Assembly: GCA_051954235.1 (NCBI GenBank)
Contig: JBQCHY010000059.1
Span: 1 to 24,173 of the forward strand
Source of the DNA: 62-47 sp051954235
GTDB taxonomy: Bacteria; Pseudomonadota; Alphaproteobacteria; Rhizobiales; Xanthobacteraceae
DNA: 24,173 nt
Reading direction: 5' to 3'
Shown piece after piece: positions 7,507 through 15,485 of the stretch. Position 1 is the first letter of the stretch, and each line of letters begins with the position of its first letter. The position numbers were made by a program, and so were the translations under genes. The notes beneath the pieces were generated by a model. The model was not told where the DNA came from. It saw only the letters and a list, made by a program, of their open reading frames with translations, and searched no databases.

Positions 7507-7618
7507 GGTCGTCCCTGCGCAGGCAGGGACCCAGACTCCGAAACGCGCCCGTGCCCGCGCTTACGATAAACAATCACGGCCAGAGATTCTGGGTCCCCGC
7601 CTGCGCGGGGACGACGAT
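7507..7618. repeat. Dispersed palindromic element, family A copy 3
   Basis: Left stem GGTCGTCCCTGCGCAGGCAG and right stem TGGGTCCCCGCCTGCGCGGG, with CCAGACTCCG after the left stem and ACAATCACGGCCAGAGATT before the right stem. It lies between the convergent transglycosylase and mgtE genes. Confidence 0.85.
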
Positions 7619-7666
7619 GATCGTGTGGCACCGGTCTACAGCGGCGATCGTGTGGCAGAGCTACAG
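7619..7666. repeat. Two-copy tandem duplication at the 3' end of mgtE
   Basis: GATCGTGTGGCA occurs at 7619-7630 and again at 7646-7657, each followed by CTACAGC after a few bases. The second copy overlaps the mgtE stop codon (7661-7663, minus strand), so the first copy looks like a duplicated gene end. Confidence 0.7.
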
Positions 7667-9031
7667 CAACGTCCCGCTCAAGATCAGCAGCGCCACGCTG
7701 AAATAGATCATCAGCCCGGTGACATCGACCAATGTTGCGACGAACGGCGCCGACGCGCTGGCGGGGTCGAAGCCGACGCGTTGTAAAATAAACGGCAGCA
7801 TCGATCCGGCCACCGAGCCGAACGTCACCACGCCGATCAGCGCCGCCGCCACCGTGAAGCTGACCAGCAACCAATGCTCGCCGTAGTCGTAGATGCCGAG
7901 CTTCTGCCACGCCACCACGCGAACGATGCCGATGACGCCAAGCATCGCGCCGAGGATCATGCCGGTCGGCAGTTCGCGCAGCGCGACGCGCCACCAGTCG
8001 CCGAGTTTCACCTCGCGCAACGCCAGCGCGCGGATCAAGAGCGAGGTCGCCTGCGAGCCGGAGTTGCCGCCCGAACTCATGATCAGCGGAATGAACAGGG
8101 TCAGCACGATGGCCTTCTCGAGTTCGCCTTCGAAGTGCTGCATGGCGCTGGCGGTCAGCATCTCGCCGAGAAACAGCACGCAGAGCCAGCCGCCGCGCTT
8201 GCGGATCATGCCCGGCAATCCGACTTGCAGGTAAGGCTCGTCGGTGGCGGCCATACCGCCGAACTTCTGCACGTCCTCGGTGTTTTCCGCGATGATGGTG
8301 TCGATGATGTCGTCCACCGTGGCGATGCCGAGCACATGTCCGGCCTTGTCGATCACCGGCACCGCGAGCAAGTCGTGCTTGGAGATCAACCGCGCCACAT
8401 CCTCGCGATCGATCAAGGGCGAGGTGGTGATCGGCTCGCGCACCGCGAGCGACATGATGTTGTCGGTCGGCTCGCCGGCGATCAGGCGGCGCAGCGACAC
8501 CGCGCCGACCAGGCGGCGGGTGTAGGCGTCCAGCACATAGATCGCGTAGACGGTTTCGCGGGTACGCTCGACCTGGCGGATATGTTGCAAGGTGCGCTCG
8601 ACCGTCCATGTGGCGGGCACGCTGACGAACTCGGTCGTCATGATCGCGCCGGCAGTGTTCTCCGGATAAGAGAGCAGGTCCGTGATGGTCGCGCGCGTGG
8701 CGGCGTCGAGCCCCGCCATCAATTCGTCGCGCACCGGCTCGTCGAGTTGCTGCACGAGGTCGGCGGCCATGTCGGCCGACATGCCGGCGAGCAAGATGGT
8801 CGCGGTCTGGCGCGGCAAGGCGGCGAGAATCTCGGCGCCGAAATTCAATTCCGGCTTGTCGAGAATCTGCACCGACATCTCGACCGGCAGCAGCACCAGC
8901 ACCGCCGCCGCATCGTCGACATCGAGTTGATTGAGGATTTCGACGTTGTCGGCGACATGGCCGTCGCTCAGCCGCGAGGCCAAGGCCAGCGTATCGACGG
9001 CGCCATCTGCCGTTTCAATGATTTCCGTCAT
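7661..9031 (-). CDS. mgtE: Magnesium transporter MgtE
   Basis: A 456-residue inner-membrane Mg2+ channel/transporter. Residues 25-125 are the MgtE_N helical-repeat domain, ending with YPENTAGAIMTTEF. Residues 130-250 hold two CBS domains, with VLGIATVDDIIDTI at the end of the second. Residues 280-456 hold five membrane helices. The pore signature is intact: SSGGNSGSQATSL near 319-331 and PFVATLVDVTGL near 429-440, including Asp436, which corresponds to the conserved pore Asp of Thermus MgtE. The cytosolic domains act as the Mg2+ sensor in characterised members. AAGGTGAG stands before the ATG at 9031. It is a single gene, convergent with the transglycosylase, and normal in length. Confidence 0.96.
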   Translation of the reverse strand: MTEIIETADGAVDTLALASRLSDGHVADNVEILNQLDVDDAAAVLVLLPVEMSVQILDKPELNFGAEILAALPRQTATILLAGMSADMAADLVQQLDEPVRDELMAGLDAATRATITDLLSYPENTAGAIMTTEFVSVPATWTVERTLQHIRQVERTRETVYAIYVLDAYTRRLVGAVSLRRLIAGEPTDNIMSLAVREPITTSPLIDREDVARLISKHDLLAVPVIDKAGHVLGIATVDDIIDTIIAENTEDVQKFGGMAATDEPYLQVGLPGMIRKRGGWLCVLFLGEMLTASAMQHFEGELEKAIVLTLFIPLIMSSGGNSGSQATSLLIRALALREVKLGDWWRVALRELPTGMILGAMLGVIGIVRVVAWQKLGIYDYGEHWLLVSFTVAAALIGVVTFGSVAGSMLPFILQRVGFDPASASAPFVATLVDVTGLMIYFSVALLILSGTLL

Positions 9032-9317
9032 AGCTCACCTTCGGGGACCGCCGACAACGGCAGCGCGGTGAGCTTACGCACAAGCTCAGACCGCGAAGAC
9101 CGTCATCGACAATGGACCTGGCAAATTGCCCGGACTGTCGCTTGGCATAATGTCGTGGTTTCCAGTGATGAGACGGCGGCCGCAGCCGACACGCCTCGCG
9201 CCGCTGACATGGTCCCTCGCGGCGGCGGCGTCAAGAAAAAAGCGCGGGATGGTGAAGGGAGCAAGCCTAGGGCGCTTTCGATTTTGATGGAAACGCTTGC
9301 CTCGAAACGAGGCCGCT

Positions 9318-9427
9318 CCCTCTCCCGTTGGGAGAGGGGTGGGGTGAGGGGTTACAGCCTCAATGGTGCTCGATCCCCCTCACCCGGAGCCTTCGGCTCC
9401 GACCTCTCCCCGCTGGGGAGAGGTGAA
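9318..9427. repeat. Dispersed palindromic element, family D copy 2
   Basis: CCCTCTCCCGTTGGGAGAGG begins the element and CCTCTCCCCGCTGGGGAGAG ends it. The inner GGGTGAGGGG pairs with CCCCTCACCC, and an inner hairpin GGAGCCTTCGGCTCC sits in the right half. It is the same family as 5800-5926. Confidence 0.85.
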
Positions 9428-9480
9428 GTAGCTTCCGAGCGATTCAATCCAAGTCGAAAATGCTCTAGGTTTGGTTTGCC

Positions 9481-9606
9481 GTCATGGCCGGGCTTGTCCC
9501 GGCCATCCATGTCTTTCTTGTTGGTAGGGACTTAAGACGTGGATGCCCGGGACATAGGCGAGCGAAGCGACGCCGTTCTTCGAACGGCTAAGCCCAGGCA
9601 TGACGA
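9481..9606. repeat. Dispersed palindromic element, family B copy 2
   Basis: It begins GTCATGGCCGGGCTTGTCCC and ends with GGCATGACGA, with ACGTGGATGCCCGGGACA in the right half. This copy carries an extra insert (GCGAGCGAAGCGACG, then CGTTCTTCGAACGG) absent from 3112-3200, which makes it the longest of the three. Confidence 0.85.
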
Positions 9607-9635
9607 ATAATTAGTTCTTACTGCACAACTGGCGC

Positions 9636-10382
9636 TTATCCGCCCAGCTTCGCCATCAAGGCGTCCGACACCTCGAAGTTGGCATAGACGTTCTGCACAT
9701 CGTCGTGCTCGTTGAGGAGGTCGATCAGTTTCAACAGCTTCTCGCCGGTCTCGTCGTCGACCGCCACCGTGTTCTGCGGTTTCCAGATCAGCGCCACCTT
9801 GCGCGCTTCGCCGAACTTGGCCTCAAGCGCCTTGGCGACATCGCGAAAGGTTTCCTGCGACGCGTAGATCTCGTGGCCGCCCTCGCCCGACACGACGTCG
9901 TCTGCGCCGGCGTCGATGGCAGCTTCCAGCATGTCATCGGCGGAGGCCTTGGCGGCGTCGTATTCGATCACGCCGAGGCGATCGAACATGAACGACACCG
10001 AGCCGGTTTCGCCGAGGTTGCCGCCGGACTTGGTGAAGTAGGAGCGGATGTCGGACGCGGCGCGGTTACGGTTGTCGGTCAGGACTTCCATGATGACGGC
10101 GACGCCGCCGGGGCCGTAACCCTCGTAGCGCAACTCGTCATAGTTCTCGGCGTCGTTGCCGCTGGCCTTCTTGATGGCGCGCTCGATGTTGTCCTTCGGC
10201 ATGTTTTCCGCCCGCGCCGCGATCACCGCCGCGCGCAGCCGCGGGTTCATCGCCGGGTCGGGGGTGCCGAGCTTGGCGGCCACGGTGATTTCCCGCGCCA
10301 GTTTGCTGAACAGCTTCGACTTCTGGGCGTCCTGACGCCCCTTGCGATGCATGATGTTCTTGAACTGGGAATGCCCGGCCAT
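9636..10382 (-). CDS. yebC: YebC/PmpR-family protein
   Basis: A 248-residue cytoplasmic protein of the YebC (TACO1/PmpR) family. The signature N-terminus MAGHSQFKNIMHRKGRQDA is followed by KLFSKLAREITVAAK, NPRLRAAVIAARAENMPKDN and YEGYGPGGVAVIMEVLTDN. All are family hallmarks spread over the normal full length with no gaps. Members are described as DNA-binding regulators, and more recently some as ribosome-associated factors that relieve stalling; which applies here cannot be told. AGGAG precedes the ATG at 10382. In many bacteria yebC sits beside ruvCAB; here its neighbours are a repeat-filled region and a divergent chemoreceptor gene. Confidence 0.96.
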   Translation of the reverse strand: MAGHSQFKNIMHRKGRQDAQKSKLFSKLAREITVAAKLGTPDPAMNPRLRAAVIAARAENMPKDNIERAIKKASGNDAENYDELRYEGYGPGGVAVIMEVLTDNRNRAASDIRSYFTKSGGNLGETGSVSFMFDRLGVIEYDAAKASADDMLEAAIDAGADDVVSGEGGHEIYASQETFRDVAKALEAKFGEARKVALIWKPQNTVAVDDETGEKLLKLIDLLNEHDDVQNVYANFEVSDALMAKLGG

Positions 10383-10498
10383 GCAGAAAAAGCTCCTCGC
10401 TCTCGAAATGCGTCCAAGGCGCGGCTTATAAGCCCGGCTCCGGCAAATTCAAAGCGGCCATCGCGCCCTTTGTGCGGGAAGCGCCGCAGCCCGCGTGG

Positions 10499-10514
10499 TT
10501 AACCGCCGGTTTAC
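10499..10514. promoter_or_regulatory. Candidate CtrA-like box before the chemoreceptor gene
   Basis: TTAACCGCCGGTTTAC has the form TTAA-N7-TTTAC, one base from the CtrA full site, 50 bp before the ATG at 10565. It matches the box at 1851-1866 in 13 of 16 positions. CtrA controls motility and chemotaxis genes in several alphaproteobacteria, which suits this gene, but no binding evidence exists here. Confidence 0.4.
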
Positions 10515-10564
10515 GACGCGGTGCGATATTCCGCTGAACGGTCACAGATCGGGACATCTCCATC

Positions 10565-12322
10565 ATGGCTCTGGCGCTTTTCCGCAAACGAACCACTGCG
10601 ACGACTGATGCCGAGCCACCCGTTTCCAATCCGGTTCAGAACGCAGCGCCCACGCCGGCCGCGGCGACCGTCAGCGATCCGGCCAAGGACATCCTCGGCC
10701 TGCTGGAACTGGAACTCGGGGCCATGATCCGCCAGCTCGAGCACGCCGCCGCCTCGGTCGCCGGCGGCGCCGATGGCACCGCCGCGACGCTCCAGACCAT
10801 CCGCCAGCGCACCGACGCGCTGACCGGGCGCGCCAGCACCGCGACCCAGACCGCCGCCACCTTCACCGAAGCGGCGGACCGCTTCACCCGTTCGGCCGAC
10901 GGCATCAATCACCAGGTCCGCGAGGCCAGTCGGCTGGCCGATCAGGCCAGCGCCGCCGCCGCCGACGCGGGGGCCAATGTCGACCGGCTGCGCGAGTCCT
11001 CCGCGGCCATCGATACCGTCGTCAACCTGATCGCCACCATCGCCAAGCAGACCACGCTGCTTGCGCTCAACTCCACCATCGAGGCGGCACGCGCGGGCGA
11101 GGCCGGGCGCGGCTTCGCGGTGGTCGCTTCCGAAGTGAAGGCGCTTGCGGTGCAGACCCAACTCGCGACGGAGGAGATCAAGAAGAAGATCGACGCCCTG
11201 CAACAGGACGCCGCGAGTTCGATCGATGCCGTGCATCGCATCTCCACCGCCATCGATGCCATCCGCCCGGTGTTCGGTCACGTCAACGAGGCCGTCGCCG
11301 AGCAGGGCGTGACCACCGGCGAGGTGGTGAGCAACGCGTCCACCGCATCGAACTTCATCGCGTCGGTCGGCGACAGCGCCGCCGATATCGATGCCGCGAC
11401 CCGCGAGGCCGAAGCCCACGGCTCGACCGTCGCGCAGGCGGGCGCTGCGATGACGCAACTCACCGAAAAGCTGAAGGCGCGTTGCGCCGTGCTGCTGCGA
11501 CGCGAGGACCACACCGACTGGCGGATGCGCGAGCGGCTGCCGTGCCATCTCGGTATCGAGATTGCGGGCGCGCGGCCAACCAAGGCCGCGGTCTATGAAC
11601 TCGCGCTCGAGGGCCTGCTGATCGGCGGCAGCGGCTCGCAGGACCTGCCGCTCGATGCGCCGCTCGCCGCCACGCTCGACGGCATCGGCGCTTGCCAGAT
11701 TCGCTGCATCGAGCGGACGCAGGCCGGCATGAAGGCCGTGTTCGTCGCGCCGAACGCGGCGCTGAGCAGCGCCATCGAAGACAGGCTGTGGGCGATCCAC
11801 GACGAGAATACCGAATTCGTCACCCGCGCCATGCAGGCCGGCGAAACATTGTCGAAGATGTTCGATGATGCCGTATCGGGTGGCGCGATCACACTCGACG
11901 ATCTGTTCGACGAGAACTACGTCGCGATCCCGAACACCGATCCGGTCCAGCATCGCACCCGTTTCCTCGACTGGACCGAACGCGCGCTGCCGGCGTTTCA
12001 GGAAGCGTTCCTCGCCAAGGACAAGCGCATGGCGTTCAGCATCGCGGTGGACCGCAACGGCTATCTGCCGGTGCACAACAAGATCTACTCGCAGCCGCAG
12101 CGGCCGGGCGACGTCGCGTGGAATACCGCCAACAGCCGCAACCGCCGCATCTTCAACGATCCCGCCGGATTGGCGGCGGGCCGCAACACCCGCGCCTACC
12201 TGATCCAGAGCTACGCCCGCGACATGGGCAACGGCGTCACGGTGATGATGTGCGAGATCGACGTGCCGATCCGGGTTCAAGGCCGCCACTGGGGCGGTTT
12301 CCGCACGGCGTATAAGCTGTAA
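10565..12322 (+). CDS. Soluble methyl-accepting chemotaxis protein with C-terminal sensor domain
   Basis: A 585-residue protein with no membrane segment or signal peptide, so cytoplasmic. Residues 40-305 are an Ala-rich signalling coiled coil with the canonical tip: IATIAKQTTLLALN, then STIEAARAGEAGRGFAVVAS and EVKALA (about 156-195), where CheA and CheW bind. The usual Asn of QTNLL is Thr here. Residues 317-400 begin with RMRERLPCHLGIEI, compatible with a degenerate PilZ-like domain. Residues 465-585 form a conserved sensor module with DRNGYLPVHNK, SRNRRIFND, SYARDMG and PIRVQGRHWGGFR, as seen at the C-terminus of other soluble receptors. The order is reversed relative to membrane receptors, with signalling first and sensor last. 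The ligand is unknown. No che genes lie in the window. Confidence 0.9.
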   Translation: MALALFRKRTTATTDAEPPVSNPVQNAAPTPAAATVSDPAKDILGLLELELGAMIRQLEHAAASVAGGADGTAATLQTIRQRTDALTGRASTATQTAATFTEAADRFTRSADGINHQVREASRLADQASAAAADAGANVDRLRESSAAIDTVVNLIATIAKQTTLLALNSTIEAARAGEAGRGFAVVASEVKALAVQTQLATEEIKKKIDALQQDAASSIDAVHRISTAIDAIRPVFGHVNEAVAEQGVTTGEVVSNASTASNFIASVGDSAADIDAATREAEAHGSTVAQAGAAMTQLTEKLKARCAVLLRREDHTDWRMRERLPCHLGIEIAGARPTKAAVYELALEGLLIGGSGSQDLPLDAPLAATLDGIGACQIRCIERTQAGMKAVFVAPNAALSSAIEDRLWAIHDENTEFVTRAMQAGETLSKMFDDAVSGGAITLDDLFDENYVAIPNTDPVQHRTRFLDWTERALPAFQEAFLAKDKRMAFSIAVDRNGYLPVHNKIYSQPQRPGDVAWNTANSRNRRIFNDPAGLAAGRNTRAYLIQSYARDMGNGVTVMMCEIDVPIRVQGRHWGGFRTAYKL

Positions 12323-12363
12323 GCAGCCACGATCTGCAAATAGCAGAACGCGAACAGCAGCCG

Positions 12364-13875
12364 TCACTGGCAGGCGGGGTTTCGCGCGGCAGGCATCGCG
12401 AGGAAGGTGATGGTCGCGGGCGCGAAGGTCACAAGACCGGCAGCCGTGGCGCGTCCATTGAGCGCCGGCAGTTCGTCGTGCGCGTTCAAGGCTAGCCTCT
12501 CGCCGTTCAGCCGCACCACTGTATCCTGTAACGTCGGCGCATTGAGCGTATAGCGAAGGGACTCCGCGGGAAGCCTGAGCGCGTGCGTAGTGTCGCGATC
12601 GGTGTTGATCGCCAGCACGGCGACGCCGCCGGCAACGTCGCGAAGGCAATGCGCATAGACGCGCAGGCTGGTTTCCCGCACGCCGGCATTGAGCACCGTG
12701 CTGCCCATCAGCTTTCGCCACAACAGCGCGCCCCAGTAATTCGGCCGCGGCGTCAACGTCGCCTCGTCGAGCAGGCCGTAATCGCTGGCCGCCAGCGTGT
12801 TGTGCATCACCACTTGCACGCCCGCCTTGGCGAGGCGACCAAGCTGATCGAGATAGCGAAACGTATCGCGGAACGTCGTCGCGTATTGATCGCCGCCGCA
12901 TGCGGCTTCGGCAGTCTCGGTGAGCCAGATCGGCTTGCCCGGCGCGAAACGATCGCGCAACGCGCGCTGAAACGCGAAGGCGTGATCGGTGCGCACCAGC
13001 CGTTCTGCGGCCAGCGCGGTGTCGGGATGCGCATGACCCGAGCAGCGCTCCGACAGCATGTCGTAGTGATGATACGAAAACGCGTCGATGCCGGGTTTGG
13101 TCGCCGCGGCGAACTCCGGCGCGGTCGCGACCTCACCGGACAGACCGGGCCCGAGCACCATGATCGACGGGTCGTCCCACTTGATGAAGGCATGGAAGGT
13201 CGCGAAATCGCGGCCGAATGCGCTGGCATTGTAGTCCGACGGCAAGCCGCCGAGACCCCCGAGATTCGGCTCGTTGATGAATTCGACGGCGGCGATCTGG
13301 CCGCCGATGCCGTGCGTATAGGAAATCAGCCGGCGCGCCTGAACCGCATTCCAGGCGCCGTTGACATCGCGCGCGCCCGCGCTGGCTGCGAACGAGGTGA
13401 CGAGCCGCGCATCGACGATCTTGGCGAAATCGACCACGTCATGCCACTGCTGCCGCGTCAGCACGCCGTTGAAGCCGGACGGCGGCACCGGTGACGGATT
13501 GTCGGTGTCGGCGAAGTAAGTGCCGTTGGCCCAGGTGCCGCTGACCCGCATGTAAGCCGGGCCGAGCGCCGCCGCGAGCCGTCGCAATTTCGGGTTGGCG
13601 AGGTCGATGGGCGAACGATAGCTATACGGGCTCGAACGTCCGCCCTCCTCGTTGATGGTCGGGCCATATGGCTTCCAGAACCGGCCGCCGGTGACCTCGA
13701 CCATCTCGATATTGTAGGATTGGAAGCGTGCGTCGACCGTGCCGATCCGCGGCATGGCGGACGGGGCAAGCGCGACCGGCTCCGCCGCCATACCCGCGCC
13801 CGCCGTCGCCGCAAACAGCGCGGCACCAATTCCAAGGACAGCCAGTTTGCGACAATGACGTCGGCGAAATCCCAT
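12364..13875 (-). CDS. Secreted GH79 (heparanase / beta-glucuronidase-like) glycoside hydrolase
   Basis: A 503-residue exported protein with an Arg-rich n-region and a hydrophobic segment (LAVLGIGAALFAATAGAG), cut near AAE at 30-32. The (beta/alpha)8 core resembles GH79. VEFINEPN has the acid/base Glu202, YHHYDM lies near 268-273, WLTETAEAACGG has the nucleophile Glu320, and NYWGALLWRKLMGSTVLNAG matches the heparanase block before the C-terminal beta domain. Family members act on beta-glucuronides or heparan-type chains; the bacterial substrate is unknown, and plant arabinogalactan or bacterial polysaccharide are options. The ATG at 13875 gives a normal signal peptide. A GTG at 13929 is in frame and overlaps the upstream stop by 4 bp (GTGA), so coupled initiation there is possible. 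It appears to be the last gene of the cyclo-ligase operon. Confidence 0.87.
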   Translation of the reverse strand: MGFRRRHCRKLAVLGIGAALFAATAGAGMAAEPVALAPSAMPRIGTVDARFQSYNIEMVEVTGGRFWKPYGPTINEEGGRSSPYSYRSPIDLANPKLRRLAAALGPAYMRVSGTWANGTYFADTDNPSPVPPSGFNGVLTRQQWHDVVDFAKIVDARLVTSFAASAGARDVNGAWNAVQARRLISYTHGIGGQIAAVEFINEPNLGGLGGLPSDYNASAFGRDFATFHAFIKWDDPSIMVLGPGLSGEVATAPEFAAATKPGIDAFSYHHYDMLSERCSGHAHPDTALAAERLVRTDHAFAFQRALRDRFAPGKPIWLTETAEAACGGDQYATTFRDTFRYLDQLGRLAKAGVQVVMHNTLAASDYGLLDEATLTPRPNYWGALLWRKLMGSTVLNAGVRETSLRVYAHCLRDVAGGVAVLAINTDRDTTHALRLPAESLRYTLNAPTLQDTVVRLNGERLALNAHDELPALNGRATAAGLVTFAPATITFLAMPAARNPACQ

Positions 13876-13925
13876 GCGCGTCGCACTCCCGGATGCAGCG
13901 CGGCCGGACAAGCCGGCGATCTGCG

Positions 13926-14744
13926 TCACCAGAACGATGGCACCGCCTGCTCCAGACGTCCACCGATCCGTACCGGCGCGACCCTGACGGCGAGCCCGGT
14001 CGCGTCGTCGGTCTCCACCGCGATACCGCTCATCGTCGCGATGCCATCGGCGGGCTCGAAGCGAGCCGAGGGAATCCCGGTAGTGAAGCGGCGCAGCGGC
14101 TCCTCCTTTTTCATGCCGATGATGGAATCGTAGTCACCGGTCATGCCGGCGTCGGTCATGTAGGCGGTGCCGCCCGGCAGGATCTGGTGATCCGAGGTCG
14201 GGATATGCGTGTGAGTGCCGACGACGAGACTGGCGCGGCCGTCGCAGAAATGGCCGGCGCCCTGCTTCTCGCTGGTGGCCTCGCAATGGAAATCGACCAC
14301 GATGGCATCGACCGCCTGCCGCAGCGGACAGGCTTCCAGTTCGCGGTCGATCATCGCGAACGGATCGTCCACCGGCTCCATGAACAGCCGGCCCAGCGCG
14401 TTGACGACCAGCGCGCGCTTGCCGGTCTTGGTGTCGACCAGTGCCGCGCCACGCCCCGGCGTGCCGGGCATGTAGTTGATCGGGCGCACCAGACGCGGCG
14501 CGCGTTCGATGAACACCAGCGCCTCTTTCTGATTCCACGAATGATTGCCGAGCGTCACCGCGTCCGCGCCGGCGTCGATGAAGTCGTTATAGATCGCCTC
14601 GGTGATGCCGAAACCGCCGGCGGAATTCTCGCCGTTGACCACCGTGAGATCGAGCTTCCAGTCAGCAATGGCCTTGGGAAGGTGCTCCATGATCGCGTCG
14701 CGGCCGGAGCGGCCGACCACGTCGCCGATAAACAGAATGCGCAA
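13926..14744 (-). CDS. YmdB-family (TIGR00282) metallophosphoesterase
   Basis: A 272-residue cytoplasmic calcineurin-like phosphoesterase. It starts RILFIGDVVGRSGRDAI with metal ligand Asp8. VVNGENSAGG (Glu39/Asn40), LGNHSWN (Asn67/His68), VDFHCEAT (His153) and VGTHTHIPTSD (His178/His180) complete the dimetal site. Family members (YmdB, DR1281) hydrolyse cyclic nucleotides or phosphodiesters, and B. subtilis YmdB affects RNA turnover and biofilm choice. The start is a TTG at 14744: GGAG lies 9 bases upstream, the cyclo-ligase stop is 5 bp away, and the family normally begins exactly at this point. The ATG at 14771 would overlap the previous gene by 22 bp. It is the second gene of a three-gene leftward operon. 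Confidence 0.93.
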   Translation of the reverse strand: MRILFIGDVVGRSGRDAIMEHLPKAIADWKLDLTVVNGENSAGGFGITEAIYNDFIDAGADAVTLGNHSWNQKEALVFIERAPRLVRPINYMPGTPGRGAALVDTKTGKRALVVNALGRLFMEPVDDPFAMIDRELEACPLRQAVDAIVVDFHCEATSEKQGAGHFCDGRASLVVGTHTHIPTSDHQILPGGTAYMTDAGMTGDYDSIIGMKKEEPLRRFTTGIPSARFEPADGIATMSGIAVETDDATGLAVRVAPVRIGGRLEQAVPSFW

Positions 14745-14749
14745 TTCAA

Positions 14750-15334
14750 TTAGCTCCGCAAATCGATGCATTCGAGGTCGGTGAGGACGACATCGAGCAC
14801 CGCGTCATGATGTGATGCGGGAACAGTTTCGACCTCCTGCACGGCAAAAGCAACTCCGGCGGCAACGAGTGGTTTTTGCGCGCGCAGCGCCGCCAGCGTG
14901 CGGTCGTAATATCCGCCGCCGTAGCCGATGCGATGGCCGCGCCGGTCGAAGGCGGCGAGCGGCACCAGCACGATGTCGGGGACGAGTTGGGGTGCGGTCT
15001 CGGCCGGATGACGCGTGCCGAACGGGCCTGGGATCAGCGCATCGCCCTCGCGCCACGCGCAGAAGACCAGCGGCGCATCGCGCGCGACGACCGCCGGCAA
15101 TGCGAGTCGCGCGCCGCGCGCCGCAAGCGCGCGCATCAACGGCAGCGGATCGGCCTCGCTGCGCATCGGCATGTAACCGGCAACGACGATGCCTGATGTG
15201 ACATCGAAAATATCCGCGAATGCCGCGAGACGCTGCGCGGCAGCTTCGCGCGCCAGACCATTCAACGCATCGCGCCGCGCAAGGGCGGCGATGCGGAGAT
15301 CGTGCTTCGGACTGGCTTGCGAGGGCGATGGCAT
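14750..15334 (-). CDS. fau: 5-formyltetrahydrofolate cyclo-ligase
   Basis: A 194-residue cytoplasmic enzyme that converts 5-formyl-THF to 5,10-methenyl-THF with ATP, returning the storage folate to the one-carbon pool. The family signature FDRRGHRIGYGGGYYDRTLA (129-148) is intact, with the phosphate-binding GYGGGYYD. The N-terminal LRIAALARRDAL, and GYMPMRSEADPLPLM for the folate site, fit as well. Length is normal. It is the first gene of an operon with the metallophosphoesterase 5 bp downstream. Its upstream region holds 6S RNA on the same strand, an arrangement conserved widely in proteobacteria, separated from it by a family C palindromic element. Confidence 0.94.
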   Translation of the reverse strand: MPSPSQASPKHDLRIAALARRDALNGLAREAAAQRLAAFADIFDVTSGIVVAGYMPMRSEADPLPLMRALAARGARLALPAVVARDAPLVFCAWREGDALIPGPFGTRHPAETAPQLVPDIVLVPLAAFDRRGHRIGYGGGYYDRTLAALRAQKPLVAAGVAFAVQEVETVPASHHDAVLDVVLTDLECIDLRS

Positions 15335-15352
15335 TAAACAAACTCGCGGATC

Positions 15353-15450
15353 GTCATCATCCGCGAAGGCGGATGATCCAGTAATGGCTAGTATATCGGT
15401 TAGGCAACCGACTGCGCGGAATACTGGATGCCCGCCTGCGCGGGCATGAC
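15353..15450. repeat. Dispersed palindromic element, family C copy 2 (reverse orientation)
   Basis: It runs GTCATCATCCGCGAAGGCGG at the left to GCCCGCCTGCGCGGGCATGA at the right, with ATCCAGTA and TACTGGAT between. It is the reverse complement arrangement of 4651-4748. It lies between the 6S RNA gene and the cyclo-ligase start, so a 6S/cyclo-ligase read-through transcript would contain it. Confidence 0.85.
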
Positions 15451-15485
15451 GGCAAGGCGTCTACCAACTGCACGACGGAAAAGAA

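Larger units (their letters stand above)
9032..9635. other. 600-bp gene-free region made largely of repeats
   Basis: Between the start of mgtE and the end of yebC there is no convincing gene. It contains the family D element (9318-9427) and a long family B element (9481-9606). Bases 9040-9300 presumably hold the mgtE promoter, but I cannot place it, and I see no recognisable magnesium riboswitch. Confidence 0.6.

Noticed and set aside
9040..9300. Possible magnesium riboswitch upstream of mgtE
   Set aside because: No M-box or mgtA-leader-like conserved core could be recognised; the region gives no clear multi-stem structure by eye.
10511..12901. Very long reading frame antisense to the chemoreceptor gene
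   Set aside because: It mirrors the chemoreceptor codons in a GC-rich genome, has low-complexity Arg/Ala/Gly composition, crosses into the GH79 gene and has no domain I recognise.
13931..13938. AGAACGAT half-site resembling the TetR operator
   Set aside because: It lies inside the 3' end of the metallophosphoesterase gene, has no second half-site and matches by chance-level length.
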